A DNA stretch of 64,000 nt. Source: Costus lasius. Its lineage: Eukaryota; Streptophyta; Magnoliopsida; Zingiberales; Costaceae. Positions 35,605-46,454 of this stretch are shown here, piece after piece. How positions within the stretch are numbered: position 1 is the stretch's first letter; every line of letters begins with the position of its first letter. The notes under the pieces were generated by a model. The model did not search any database. It was not told the DNA's origin and was given only the letters and a program-made list of their open reading frames with translations. The position numbers were made by a program, and so were the translations under genes. The stretch lies in NCBI GenBank assembly GCA_027563935.2, contig CM050449.1:87582371-87646370 (forward strand), given 5' to 3'.

Positions 35605-35667
35605 GCTGCCGAAATGAACTATATGCGCCACTTAGGGTTTCGCTCCCCCTTGAAGGGGACTCTTTCA
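35605..35667 (+). repeat. Copia-2 3' LTR, last part
   Basis: Sixty-three bases identical to 10681-10743, ending GACTCTTTCA. It completes the 3' LTR begun at 16465. Confidence 0.95.
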
Positions 35668-35672
35668 ATAAC
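35668..35672. repeat. Target site duplication of Copia-2 (right copy)
   Basis: ataac, mate of 9073-9077. Confidence 0.95.
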
Positions 35673-37124
35673 CTGAATGGCATGACGAGCCATTCATAAA
35701 GACTATCCTTGGTCTTGGACATGGTCTTCCATTCGTCACCCTTGTGAATGCGGACTTAGCGAATGCGGACTTGGTGATACCCGCTACGAAGATCAAGTTT
35801 GGAAAACCACGATGCACTGGAGATTAAGTCCAACATGTCATCAAGTTGAGGTATGGGGAACCTATACTTGATGGTGATCCTATTGATGGCGTGGCTGTCA
35901 ATACACATGCGCCACTACCCATCCTTTTTGGGTGTGAGCAAAGCGGGCACAATGCAGGACTTAGACTCTCGCGGATGTACCCCTTGGTGAGGAGTTCATC
36001 CACTTGACGCTGCAGTTCAACGTGTTTAGTGGGGTTCAAGTGATGATGGGGCAAGTTGGGGAGAGGTTCCCCCGGGATAAGATCAATGGCATGCTGGATC
36101 TCCCTATCCGGAGGGAATCCATAGGGGTAAGTCCTCCTGGCTGATGTTAGAGAACTCGGTCAAGGGGGTTGAGATTTCCGGGGGAGGCGCCATGGCTAAG
36201 GGAGGAGAGGACTCTGGTGACTCGCGCACCATTAAGGCATAGACAACCTTGGACTCAGTGGCTTCGCGCATGAGCGCGGAGGTGCGCATGAGGGACATGA
36301 CGGCTAGTGCTAGAGGAGCAGCTATGGGAGGCACAGTCACGCCCTTTGAAGTGGACACGCACAGCTCCTTAGGCGGAGCCGAGATCAATCAGATTTTCTG
36401 GTCGTTGTGGGAACACATAAGTGTTCGACCGGCCGTAGTGAACCACATCCCTATCGTACAGCCAAGGGCGTTCTAAGAGGACATGGGCAACATCCATGGC
36501 TGCCACATCACACCAAAATTTCTTGCAATAGTCCCCAAAAGGAATGGGAACTTGACACCGATGGGTAACCGGGAGGCTTGATGCGTCGACCCACGCAATC
36601 GAGTAGGGCTTCGAGTGGGGCTCAAGGGGAAGGCCAAAGCGAGTGATCGCGATCCGGGAGGCCACGTTTAAACTACTTCCCCTGTCAATGACAATCTTAC
36701 ATGAGTGCTCGTTGCACTTGATGCAAGTTGTAAATATGCTTGTGCGCCTCCAATCCTCGGAGGACGGGGTTTGAACAAGGGTGCATAGCACAACCGCAAG
36801 TGTAGGGTGACCTGACTCATCACCACTCGTGTAACACTCAACCTCAACATCGTGTTCCTCATGCTCATGGTTAATGGTGGCTACACGGGCGTGAACTTTG
36901 TCTGTGGAGGCAGACTTCTTAGGGCAGTCCCTAGAGTAGTGGCCCGGTTGAAGACAGTTATAACAATGGACTCGCTCGGTCGAGCCAACGACGGGGGCTT
37001 TGCCCTTCTCCTCCCAAGTGGGGTGAGAGGGGGCTGCCTCCGAGGCCGGGCGACGAGGGGAACCATGGGCCTTGGGTGTAGAACGTGGGTCGAATCGAGG
37101 TTCAGGGCGCTCAGCTTGAGGGTG

Positions 37125-37129
37125 GGTGT
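37125..37129. repeat. Target site duplication of Athila C (left copy)
   Basis: ggtgt, repeated at 47843-47847. The joined flank continues the element A gag frame. Confidence 0.93.
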
Positions 37130-37374
37130 TGATGCATTGCATTTTGGTAGTGATTTTCATAGTTATTTCATGTCCAATCTAGGCTTATTTCAACACTTTT
37201 ATACTCTTTTTAGGCTTATTTCCTTCATATATTCGAAATCTTCACTTTTTGGCACTTTTATGGAATTTTAGGTAAAAACACCCTTTTTTCGACATATTTT
37301 GAAGATTCTGAGGCCATGGGGAGATTTCTTGTGTGGAAAGAGTCATTTGGAGTTTTGCCTGACAATCACAGCCA

Positions 37375-37592
37375 GGTGAACCCCACGGGGTTCACCATCC
37401 CAGTCGCCAGCCTGCGAAACTCACAAAGAGCATCACGGCCGGGTGAACCCCATTGGGGTTCACCAGAATTCCATTTGGCCGAAAACTGTCCAGAACACAT
37501 CACGGCTAGGTGAACCCGGCGGGGTTCACCGCGCTTCTTTCAGCCGAACTCTCAGGATGAATCACGGCCAGGTGAACCCGGCGGGGTTCACC
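37375..37592 (+). repeat. Array of four palindromes in the Athila C 5' LTR
   Basis: Units at 37375-37396, 37442-37464, 37509-37530 and 37571-37592. Each has arms close to GGTGAACCCC and GGGGTTCACC around two or three bases, with a spacing of about 62-67. Three of the four are preceded by a form of atcacggc. Confidence 0.92.
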
Positions 37593-37723
37593 GTGATTCT
37601 AACCCAGGCTCACGAGGGGACCCGACCCACACTCGGTTTTCCTTCGATTTCTCACCCGTTCGGAATCCAAATTTGGCAAGTAAGGTGTCTATGGAAAGCT
37701 CTTTCAGAGGAGAACGCATAGGA

Positions 37724-37730
37724 TATAAAA
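37724..37730 (+). promoter_or_regulatory. Candidate TATA box, Athila C 5' LTR
   Basis: TATAAAA followed by gccccaa, a typical plant TATA context, 132 bases after the palindrome array. The same box is at 45954-45960 in the 3' LTR. Confidence 0.7.
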
Positions 37731-38633
37731 GCCCCAATTTTCTTGCCCTAGATATCGAGCATTCATGCAAGGAAGCAGCATGGGTGGAAGAACACGACGA
37801 TAGAGGCGACTTTTGGAGATTTTCGGAGATTGAGACACACGATCATCATGATTTCTTTAGGATTCCTTTGGTTCATCATCTCCTTCCCGTCTCCTTCCCC
37901 TTAGATTCATTTTATTATACTTTTCATTTCATTAGAAGAGAGATTTTGAGCGTTTCAATGACGATTGTAGCGTAAACGCTATTTCGGGGCTTGGTGGAAA
38001 CCCTTTGATGATTTTAATTGCAAACTTTGTATCTATTTATGTTATTTGGTATGAATTGTGAGCATATTTTACTTTGACGTATTTATTTCATGATTTTACC
38101 TTGGCCGAGTAATATCATGTGTTAGCCGTTACGATTCATATCGAGAGAAGGATCGTAAGGGTCAAACCTCTGAGTAAAACTTGTGAGACCTCGACACGAG
38201 AGTGCTTGGTCTTCACTCGAGGATTTCATAGTCTGCCATAGAACTTATTTTTGTTCATCTTAGAATGATCCACCGCGAGAGTAGGAGGTCGGTCTAAAAC
38301 GAACACTGGGGTGTATCACTCGAGAGAGGGCACCTTGTACCCTAGGGTTAGACTCCTTGTGCAAAACCAATAAACCAAATAACTAATATCTTTCTTGTGC
38401 AATTAAGATTATCATCATGGTGGAAGCCGTAGCCCTAAATTCTCTCTTATATCTTTTCTCTACCGAAGTAGTTGCACTTGTTTGTTTTCGATTTCCATCT
38501 TCAAAAACCCATATTTCGATTCGCCTAGCTATTAGGACTTGGACTTTCTAGTACTCAACCTTGTTCCCTGTGGGATTCAACATCTTTTATATTACTTCGA
38601 CATAATCGTGCACTTGCGGTCGTGTCAAGTTTT

Positions 38634-38651
38634 TGGCGCCGTTGCCGGGGA
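38634..38651 (+). other. Athila C primer binding site
   Basis: TGGCGCCGTTGCCGGGGA, the usual Athila/Tat primer site (complementary to tRNA-Asp by family knowledge), six bases after the LTR. Confidence 0.9.
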
Positions 38652-38794
38652 ATAACAGATTTATATTAGTGTATTTCTGAGAATTGGTAGACTAGGCTTT
38701 AGGTTAGTTTTTATTTTCTTTACTGCACTGCAATTTTCTTTTTCTTCTTATTTGCCTGCTGTCTTAGAACTTTAAAGTTTTGACTGACCATTTT

Positions 38795-41533
38795 ATGCGA
38801 AGAAGTTCTAGGGCAGGTACATTCTTTGAAATTGATCCAGAGATCGAGCGCACCTTCCGGACAAGAAGAAAGCAAAATCAAATTCTGAAGAAAGAAATCA
38901 TGAACCATCTAGGAGAAGACAATCAGATGGAACACATTCAACTTGATGTGAACAATGACCGAGCACAACAACCAATGGGGAACAACTATAACAACAGGAC
39001 ATTGAAAGATTACTCGACACCTTACACTTACGGTTTTCAATCTAGAATTGCTAGGCCTGCTGTTGAGGCCAACAACTTCGAAATAAAACCTGCTCTTCTT
39101 TCTATGGTGCAACAAAACCAATTTGGTGGTTCTCCTCTTGAGAACCCCAACATGCACCTTTCTATTTTTCTAGAATATTGTGATATGTTGAAAATTAACG
39201 GTGTGTCTGCTGATGCTATCAGGTTGCGACTATTTCTCTTCTCTCTGAGGGACAGGGCGAGAGCTTGGCTGCACACACTACCTGCTGCTTCGATAAGAAC
39301 ATGGGCAGAGCTTTCTCAAGCCTTTCTCTCCAAGTACTTCCCTCCATCAAAGACAATCCAATTGCGAAATCAGATAACGAGTTTCATGCAAAAAGATGGA
39401 GAATCCCTATACAAAGCTTGGGAGAGGTTTAAGGAGCTCCAAAGGATGTGTCCACATCACGGTGTTGAGACTTGGGTTTTGATCCAAACATTCTACAGCG
39501 GTTTGGATTACAATACGAGGCTTACAGTGGACGCTGCAGCAGGAGGTGCTTTGATGAATAGGAGAGTGGAAGATGCAATGAACCTTCTCGAGGATATGAC
39601 AATTAACCATCACCAATGGACATCCGAGAGAGGTACTTCTACCAAGAAGTCAGGTAAGTATGACCTGGATTCTTTGACTGCACTTACTGCTAAAGTTGAT
39701 AATTTGACTAGGAAGCTTGACTCTTGGTCTGTTAATTCTATGGACGTTAATGCTATTACTTGTGAGGTCTATGGAGTTGTAGGTCATGTAGGGGTAGATT
39801 GTCAGGCGGGAGATGGATAGATGGCTGCGGCTCATCCTGAGCAATTGAATGCAGTTGGAAATTTCAACCAGAACAATAACCCTTATTCCAACTACTACAA
39901 TCCAGGATGGCGTAACCATCCAAATTTCTCTTACCGAATAACTCAGCCGATTCAGCCTGGACAAGTTCCACCACAGTAGACCCAGCCCCCACAAGGAAAC
40001 TTTAGGCAACCCCAACAAAATAATTTCAGACCACCAGGTTTCCAGGCCAGAAACTATAATGCACTGCCACCACCGCAGCAACAGCCAAGGCCCAACAATG
40101 ATTCAAATCTGAGCAAGCAACTTGAAGGACTTACAGACATGATGAAGATGATGATGAAATGGATGGACTCCCTGGAAACACACAATAAAATGCTAGAGAG
40201 TCAGCTAGCCCAGCAAGCTAGCTCATCTTCTAGAGCACCGGGGAAGCTTTCATCCTAACCAGAGGTAAACCCGAGAGAGCATTGCAATGCAATCTCCACT
40301 CGGAGCGGCAAGCAATTGGAAGATCCAAAGATGCCGACTGATGACAAAATAGATGAAGTGATACCAGAACCTGTGGAACCACATTCGAATGCAACACCGG
40401 TGGCATCTGAACCAGTCGAAGAGGAGCGGCCCTATGTAGGACCGCCTGCATATAAGCCACCGATTCCTTTTCCGTAGAGGCTTGTCAAGGCCAAATTGGA
40501 CAAGCAGTTTGGTAAGTTTTTAGAGGTTTTGAAGAAACTTTATATTAACATCCCTTTCGTTGATGCTCTTTCGCAGATGCCGACTTATGCGAAATTCCTG
40601 AAAGACATCCTATCAAACAAGAGGAAGCTAGAGGATCAAGGGACCGTTGAACTCACTGAGGAGTGCAGCGCCATCATTCAGAACAAGCTCCCTCAGAAGC
40701 TTAAAGACCCAGGCAGTTTCTCCTTACCCTGCCAGATTGGGGAGATGTCTTTTCAGAGAGCTCTATGCGATCTAGGAGCGAGCGTCAATCTCATGCCACT
40801 ATCACTCTGTAAAAGGATAGATCTAGGGGATTTACAACCAACTAACATTTCTATACAGCTTGCAGACCGATCTGTGCGTCACCCAGTTGGTATTTTAGAG
40901 GACGTACCTGTTAAAGTAGGAGATTACTTTATTCCTACTGATTTTATTATTTTGGAAATTGATGAGGACGATAGGCTCCCTATCATTCTGGGGAGGCCTT
41001 TTCTTGCTACTACTGGCGCTGTCATGGATGTTAAGAATGGGAAACTGACCTTGAACATCTGTGGCAATGCCATTCAATTTGATCTTACTGATACTCTGAA
41101 AAAACCTTCCCTTGCAGGTACGTGTTATAGCGTAGACGTTGTGGAAAAAGTCGCTCAGCATGTTGAGCCCTTCAGAAAGACAGAGGAACCATTGGAATCT
41201 ACTCTGACGAACCCCACAAAAAATGCCAAGATCTACAAAGCACGCACCAAATTTTGGCATGACAAGCGCATAACAAAGAAAGAATTTCATGAAGGGGACA
41301 AAGTACTTCTGTTTAATTCAAGACTTTGGCTATTTCTAGGAAAGCTTCGGACGAGGTGGTCCGGTCCTTTCATAGTTCAGAAAGTTCAACCATATGGTGC
41401 CATCACAGTTTGGATAGAACGAACTGGGAGCTTCACAGTAAACGGGCACCGCCTCAAGCATTACTTTGAAGATGAGTGGGTTGAGAGAGAGGAAGTTTTA
41501 GCTCTCTTAGACCCCCCGGATTTGAAACTTTGA
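38795..41533 (+). pseudogene. Athila C gag-protease frame fused to the integrase C-terminus
   Basis: One reading frame runs from the ATG at 38795 to 41533 but holds four stops (TAG 39818, TAG 39977, TAA 40256, TAG 40475). Gag motifs include SKTIQLRNQI and a zinc knuckle with Tyr for the second Cys (CEVYGVVGH). Protease follows, with LCDLGASVNLMPLSL and ILGRPFLATTGA. Near 41215 the protein passes in frame straight to the integrase end (KIYKARTKFWHDKR, then WSGPF), so RT, RNase H and the integrase core are missing; the same span is about 2.8 kb in E. TAG 40475 aligns with Gln of D and E (IPFPQRL). Confidence 0.9.
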
Positions 41534-42579
41534 AAACTCGCATGGTCGAGCTACCGACCCAAACCTAGCGCTCTTGGGAGGCAACCCAAGTTTTTGCTTA
41601 ATTTTAGTTTTTATGCATAGTTTCTCCATGTTGATTAGTTAGTGTTTTGATCATTGTTTTGTTTTTCTTTTATTTTCTCTTTTCTAGAGGGGATTGCTAC
41701 TAATTTGATGTCTCTATATGTTGTAGGAAGAAGTTGGAGCACATGAGAACTTTTCTAGAATTTTTCTAGATTTTTTCGAGCATACAGTGAACATCATGGC
41801 CCGGTGAACCCCATGGTGTTCACCGTGATGTGTACTATACAGTGCACCAGGCTTTGTAACCAGAGGACTTCACGGGCAGGTGAACCCCAGCGGGTTCACC
41901 AGTATTCTACATGCGCAGAATCCAACCAATGAGCTTCACCGGCGGGTGAACCCCACGGGGTTCACCACATTTATGAAGACCAGAAAATTTCTAGTGAGCG
42001 TCACGGGTCGGTGAACCCCAGCGGGTTCACCCATGTTTCTGAAATTTCAACCCGACCACAGCGAACATCACGGGCGAGTGAACCCGAGTGGGTTCACTGG
42101 ATTTTCAATTTGAGCGCAGCCGAGTTAGGGCACACGCACGAAAGCTTCAATCGCTGCCTTCCATACTTGGCGAACTCCACCTGATCGCGCTGCCTTCTCC
42201 TCTTGTCAGCCTCTGAAGGGATCTCTGAGGGTTTGATCTAGGCTTTCCCTCTCTTCTATACCAGTTTCTTCTCCAATTGGTTCCAGATCTCCGCCTCGCT
42301 AGATCGAACAAGCTTCCACCGCCACCTCCCGTGCTCAACGAGATCGACCGATTCCGCCGCTTTCTCTCGTTCTCGACACTCAAAGGCAAACTCTCAGGTT
42401 CTAATTTATGATTCCTTGCAGTCTGATCTAGCTCTTCTTGCCGATTTCACATCAGATCTTTGTGTCGCTTGATTTCGCCGACTTTCTGCTGATCCGCCAC
42501 CACCTCCGATCTGAGAACACCTCCGACCAGATTTCTCACAGTCGACACTTACCAGTTGTCTTCCAATCATCTCAGCACA
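41534..42579 (+). other. Athila C spacer between pol end and third ORF
   Basis: About 1 kb without a convincing gene. The first part is AT-rich; 41803-42100 holds five palindromes like those of the LTR; the part after 42140 is C- and T-rich and resembles a 5' untranslated or splice-acceptor region ahead of the third ORF. Confidence 0.7.
41803..42100 (+). repeat. Internal palindrome array of Athila C
   Basis: Five units start near 41803, 41879, 41945, 42010 and 42076. Each has GTGAACCC and GGGTTCAC-like arms and most follow a form of atcacgggc. The spacing is 65-76 bases. The units are the same kind as in the LTRs but are not exact copies of them. Confidence 0.9.
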
Positions 42580-44095
42580 ATGCCTCCAAGGACAAAAGCC
42601 ATGGCCAGCAAGAGAACCTCACGCCCTCAGCAGGCGCTGTCAGATTCATCCACCACGGATGATCAGGAGTACGAACTGACGCCTACACCTCCTTCCTACC
42701 GGCCTTCTTTGGCTATGCCCAGCTCTTCTTTGTCTCACCATGGTCGCGCGCATGCCAGCCGACCACAGACTTATGTATCTCCCCCGAACGAGTTCGGGAT
42801 TACCTTCCGGAACGCTGCACAAGAGGCATGGTATCAGATTCTGCGACAACGCCTCGTTCTCAATACGCGATATCTTGATCGAACCACCTTACAGATGCTA
42901 GGGATTCTTGGTGACTTTGACTTGATGTATGCATCCATAGGGTGGGAGCAATTTCAGCAGCTATTCTCACCCACTTACATCGGTACCACGCTGGAATTTC
43001 TGAGTTCATTGGAAGTTAAAGCTGATCCAATACTTGAGGATGATCCAAGCCGTCTGTCCTTCCGCCTGGGTAACATCGAACACATCCTATCTCTTTCATA
43101 GTTCCGCGGTATTTACGGTTTTCCAGAGCAGCGCATGCAGAATCCCTACTGAGTATAGCGAGCAGAGCTTCTGGGGCGCTATCACTAATGAGCACATCTA
43201 CTCCGCTCGCACAACTCGTGCTTCCAGTCTATGTAACCCAGTGATCAAGTACGTTCACTGCGTATTGGCCCACACTCTCTTTGGCCGCAGTGAAAGTGAC
43301 AGTATGGTTCGACAGACTGAGTCATTTTATATCTGGTGCATGCTCCACAGTTTTAGAGTCGATTTAGGATATTATTTGGCAAAGCATTTCAGCTGCATTG
43401 CCTGTTCTTTGAGGGGGGCGATAGTGATTGGCGGCTTGATCACACCTCTGGCAGTTTCCCTCGGCATTATTCCCTGCAGCACATTGGAGGCTATCGGCAA
43501 CAACAGGCTCGACATCGAGTCTTGTGTTGCCATGAAGCTGATTATACGTAAGGGAGATTCTTATTGTATGACATTCAAGGGAAACCCCTTCTGCTTGCCT
43601 TTGCCAAACCCAGAGCGCACATCTATCAGAGTTCGTGGAAACTGGCGCATCCAGACAGTTGAGGACGCACAGCCCGATCCAGTCGACACTGCACCACCAG
43701 CACCGGGAGCATTTTCCTTTGGTGGCACCTCCTCTCACGATTCAATGATATCTGTGTTGCAGGAAATCAGGGAGGAGCAGCTCCATCAAAGGGAGGTGAT
43801 TGATCACATGGACACCACTATCTCTCGCATGCAGTAGGACTACGCCGCTCGATGGGAATCAAATGAAGCTGGTATGCAATGCCAGCACAAAATGCTGAGC
43901 TCCATTTGGGGAAAGCTATCCGCGATGGATGAGCGCCTCACCTTCGCAACTGAGGAGCACCAAGCTCAGATGGACATCTCCTCCGACAGCGTTTTTCCTT
44001 CAGATGAGGAGGTTGAGCCGGATTATAGCGCGCGGGGGAAGAAGAAGAGCTCGAGCTCGAGGGCTTCAGGCTCTCGCTCGCGCAAGCGGAAGTAG
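42580..44095 (+). pseudogene. ATHILA ORF-1 family protein (third ORF of Athila C), broken
   Basis: The protein resembles the plant ATHILA ORF-1 family, found 3' of pol in Athila elements; its function is unknown. Visible family-like segments are FDLMYASIGWEQF, TLEFLSSLEV, LSFRLG, SFWGAIT, HCVLAHTLFGR and the ESFYIWCMLHS stretch. The N-terminus is basic and Ser/Pro-rich. The C-terminus has a helical, coiled-coil-like stretch (ISVLQEIREEQLHQREVID) and then an acidic patch and an RS/RK-rich basic tail. Lesions are TAG at 43099-43101, a frameshift between about 43105 and 43145, and TAG at 43835-43837. The ATG at 42580 is the likely start. It is not recognisably an envelope protein: I see no signal peptide. 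Confidence 0.82.
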
Positions 44096-44858
44096 CCTCC
44101 CTAGACATCGGCGTCTTCATCCACTCCTCTCACAGCAGGGTATTGCATAGAGGACTATGCAAAATTTATGAGTGGGTGAGCTTTCTTTACTCTAGTCTCT
44201 GCTTTATTTCTACATGTGGTTGAGATGTGATTCGATGTGATGTTTTGATGTTTCTTTCTAGAGATTGATACTTTTATTGTGCGACGGTTGGATATTATGT
44301 GGCATTGTATCTTATATGCCATTATATTCGTGGGCTTGGTCCACTTCTTTAGGCCCCACCTTGTGATTGTATGACATGTCTTTCATATTTGCGTCCGCAC
44401 TATGTTATGATGATTATGCTTTTTATATATTTGCTGTGTGAACAATTCTATGAGTTTCCATTAGAGTTATGTGAATGAATTGTCCTATGAAAGCTATTTC
44501 AAAATTTTATAGTTGAATACTTGATTGGTTAGGAATAATCAAAGAATTAAGTCTGGAGTGATACCTCCTTGTTAGAGATACTGTTTGATCATGTCCGATT
44601 ACTCTATGATTTAGAAATTTTGTGATTTGGATGACTTTGAGTTGTTCATTAGTAGGTCAAACATTGACATGATTGTTTAATCAACTCAAACTTGCAACTT
44701 ACATGAAAATCGTATCAAGATGCATATTCACCTAGTTATTTTTTAATTCCTTTCTGTTGTTAGGGAAACACTGTATCTGTTAAAAAGGTTATGCTATCAA
44801 CTGCTGCATATAAAAAAAAAAATAAATGAATGAATTATCCTTAGATTCCTGTACTTGG

Positions 44859-44879
44859 CACTGCGCAAAATTGGCAGTG
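44859..44879 (+). other. 3' region hairpin, copy 1 (Athila C)
   Basis: CACTGC, a 9-base loop, then GCAGTG: a perfect 6-pair stem. Confidence 0.6.
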
Positions 44880-44948
44880 GTACCGAAGAACATGGGTTGA
44901 AATCTAAGGGATGTGAAGTTGAAATCAATAAGAGACTCCTCTATTTGG

Positions 44949-44970
44949 CATTGCGAAAAAATTGGCAATG
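44949..44970 (+). other. 3' region hairpin, copy 2 (Athila C)
   Basis: CATTGC, a 10-base loop, then GCAATG: the C-G pair of copy 1 is replaced by T-A on both sides. Confidence 0.6.
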
Positions 44971-45604
44971 GTACCTAAGGTTATGAGTTGAAGTCTACTG
45001 CAATAATCAGTGTATCGTATCCTGAATAAAACATTTGAGTTAACCCCAACGATTTGACTAGGAAGGAACTGGATTGAATGAGTGTTTTGTGTAAGCTTGA
45101 TTGAATCCTATGTTTGCTGCTTACTAGGTTGTTTTGCATCTAGTTTTTGTGGGATCAAACTATTGAATACTTGAAACCACCATTTACTTGATTTCTCCTG
45201 ATTAGATTTTGGATTGTTATTAAATATTTTTCTAACTTGGATGTATATCTTTAACACAAAAGATTGCTCTTATACCTATCATGTATCTCATCTTATTTTA
45301 TTGCTTGAGGACAAGCAAAGATCTAAGTCTGGAGTATTTTGATGCATTGCATTTTGGTAGTGATTTTCATAGTTATTTCTTATCAAATCTAGGCTTATTT
45401 CGACACTTTTATACTCTTTTTAGGCTTATTTCCTTCATATATTCGGAATCTTCACTTTTTGGCACTTTTATGAAATTTCAGGTAAAAACACCCTTTTTCG
45501 ACATATTTTGAAGATTCTGAGGCCATGGGGAGATTTCTTGTGTGGAAACTAAGCTGCCCGTTAAATTTGGAGTCATTTGGAGTTTTGCCTGACAATCATG
45601 GCCA

Positions 45605-45822
45605 GGTGAACCCCACGGGGTTCACCATCCCAGTCGCCAGCCTGCGAAACTCACAAAGAGCATCACGGCCGGGTGAACCCCATCGGGGTTCACCAGAATT
45701 CCATTTGGCCGAAAACTGTCCAGAACACATCACAGCTAGGTGAACCCGGCGGGGTTCACCGCGCTTCTTTCAGCCGAACTCTCAGGATGAATCACGGCCA
45801 GGTGAACCCGGTGGGGTTCACC
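45605..45822 (+). repeat. Array of four palindromes in the Athila C 3' LTR
   Basis: Units at 45605-45626, 45672-45694, 45739-45760 and 45801-45822, matching 37375-37592 with a few changes. Confidence 0.92.
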
Positions 45823-45953
45823 GTGATTCTAACCCAGGCTCGCGAGCGGACCCGACCCACACTCGGTTTTCCTTCGATTTCACACCCGTTCGGAATCCAA
45901 ATTTGGTAAGTAAGGTGTCTATGGAAAACTCTTTCAGAGGCGAACGCATAGGA

Positions 45954-45960
45954 TATAAAA
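45954..45960 (+). promoter_or_regulatory. Candidate TATA box, Athila C 3' LTR
   Basis: TATAAAA in the same context as 37724-37730. Confidence 0.65.
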
Positions 45961-46449
45961 GCCCCAATTTTCTTGCCCTAGATATCGAGCATTCACGCAG
46001 GGAAGCAGCGCGGGCTGAAGAACACGACGATAGAGGCGACTTTTGGAGATTTTCGGAGATTGAGATACACGATCATCACGATTTCTTCAGGATTCCTTCA
46101 GTTCATCGTCTCCTTCCCCTTAGCTTCATTTTATTTTACATTTCATTTCATTAGAAGAGAGATTTTGAGCGTTTCAATGACGATTGTAGCGTAAACCCTA
46201 TTTCGGGGCTTGGTGGAAACCCTTTGATGATTTTAATTGCAAACTTTGTATCTATTTATGTTATTTGGTATGAATTGTGAGCATATTTTACTTTGATGTA
46301 TTTATTTCATGATTTTACCTTGGCCGAGTAATATCGTGTGTTAGCCGTTACGATTCATATCGAGAGAAGGATCGTAAGGGTCGAACCTCTGAGTAAAACT
46401 TGCGAGACCTCGACACGAGAGTGCTTGGTCTTCGCTCGAGGATTTCATA

Positions 46450-46454
46450 GTCTG
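46450..46454. repeat. Target site duplication of the solo LTR (left copy)
   Basis: gtctg, repeated at 47447-47451. The 5' LTR of C reads catagtctgccatag without a break at 38227-38241. Confidence 0.93.

Larger units (their letters stand above)
9078..35667 (+). mobile_element. Copia-2: intact-coding Ty1/copia retrotransposon carrying nested inserts
   Basis: Order on the plus strand: 5' LTR (9078-10743), initiator Met primer site (10746-10758), leader, gag-pol (12563-16444), polypurine tract, 3' LTR (16465-18076 plus 35605-35667). The 3' LTR is split by Gypsy-B. The two LTRs measure 1666 and 1675 bases, the difference being an 8-base and a 1-base indel; about six substitutions were seen by eye. 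Flanking ataac duplications show the target was element A. It is the only copia copy here with an unbroken polyprotein, so it is the best candidate for an autonomous source of the family. Confidence 0.95.
35668..37129 (-). pseudogene. Element A, piece 2: gypsy gag end, protease and RT start
   Basis: On the minus strand this piece runs from the end of Gag through protease into RT, in the same order as Gypsy-B but clearly diverged. Gag keeps the knuckle CYNCLQPGHYSRDC. Protease reads VIDRGSS where Gypsy-B has VIDGGSS, and ERPWLYD where it has GRPWLYD; both would harm activity. RT motifs (GYIRESLSP, RMCIDC-like) are broken by small indels between about 35740 and 36110, including a short duplication (gcggactt) near 35750. 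The piece joins 9077 on one side and 47848 on the other once Copia-2 and Athila C are removed. Confidence 0.9.
37130..38627 (+). repeat. Athila C 5' LTR (1498 bp)
   Basis: Begins TGATGCATTGC and ends GCGGTCGTGTCA. It holds a palindrome array (37375-37592) upstream of a good TATA box (37724-37730). Confidence 0.94.
44096..45339 (+). other. Athila C 3' non-coding region with polypurine tract
   Basis: AT-rich, no gene seen. It contains two copies of a 50-base segment (about 44855-44910 and 44944-44998), each with a small hairpin. It ends with ttgcttgaggacaagcaaag and a purine-rich stretch (agtctggagtatt) next to the 3' LTR, the Athila-type polypurine tract. Confidence 0.75.

Noticed and set aside
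37375..37592. Regularly spaced palindromes resembling a CRISPR array
   Set aside because: The organism is a plant, the spacers are homologous between the LTR copies, and there are only four or five units. It is an LTR repeat.
40496..41533. A host gene for an aspartic protease with an unusual C-terminal domain
   Set aside because: Both parts match Athila protease and integrase exactly in order and motif; it is a deletion product of a retrotransposon.
42580..44095. Third ORF of Athila C as a viral envelope gene
   Set aside because: No signal peptide, no convincing transmembrane segments and no surface-protein motifs; it resembles the ATHILA ORF-1 family instead.
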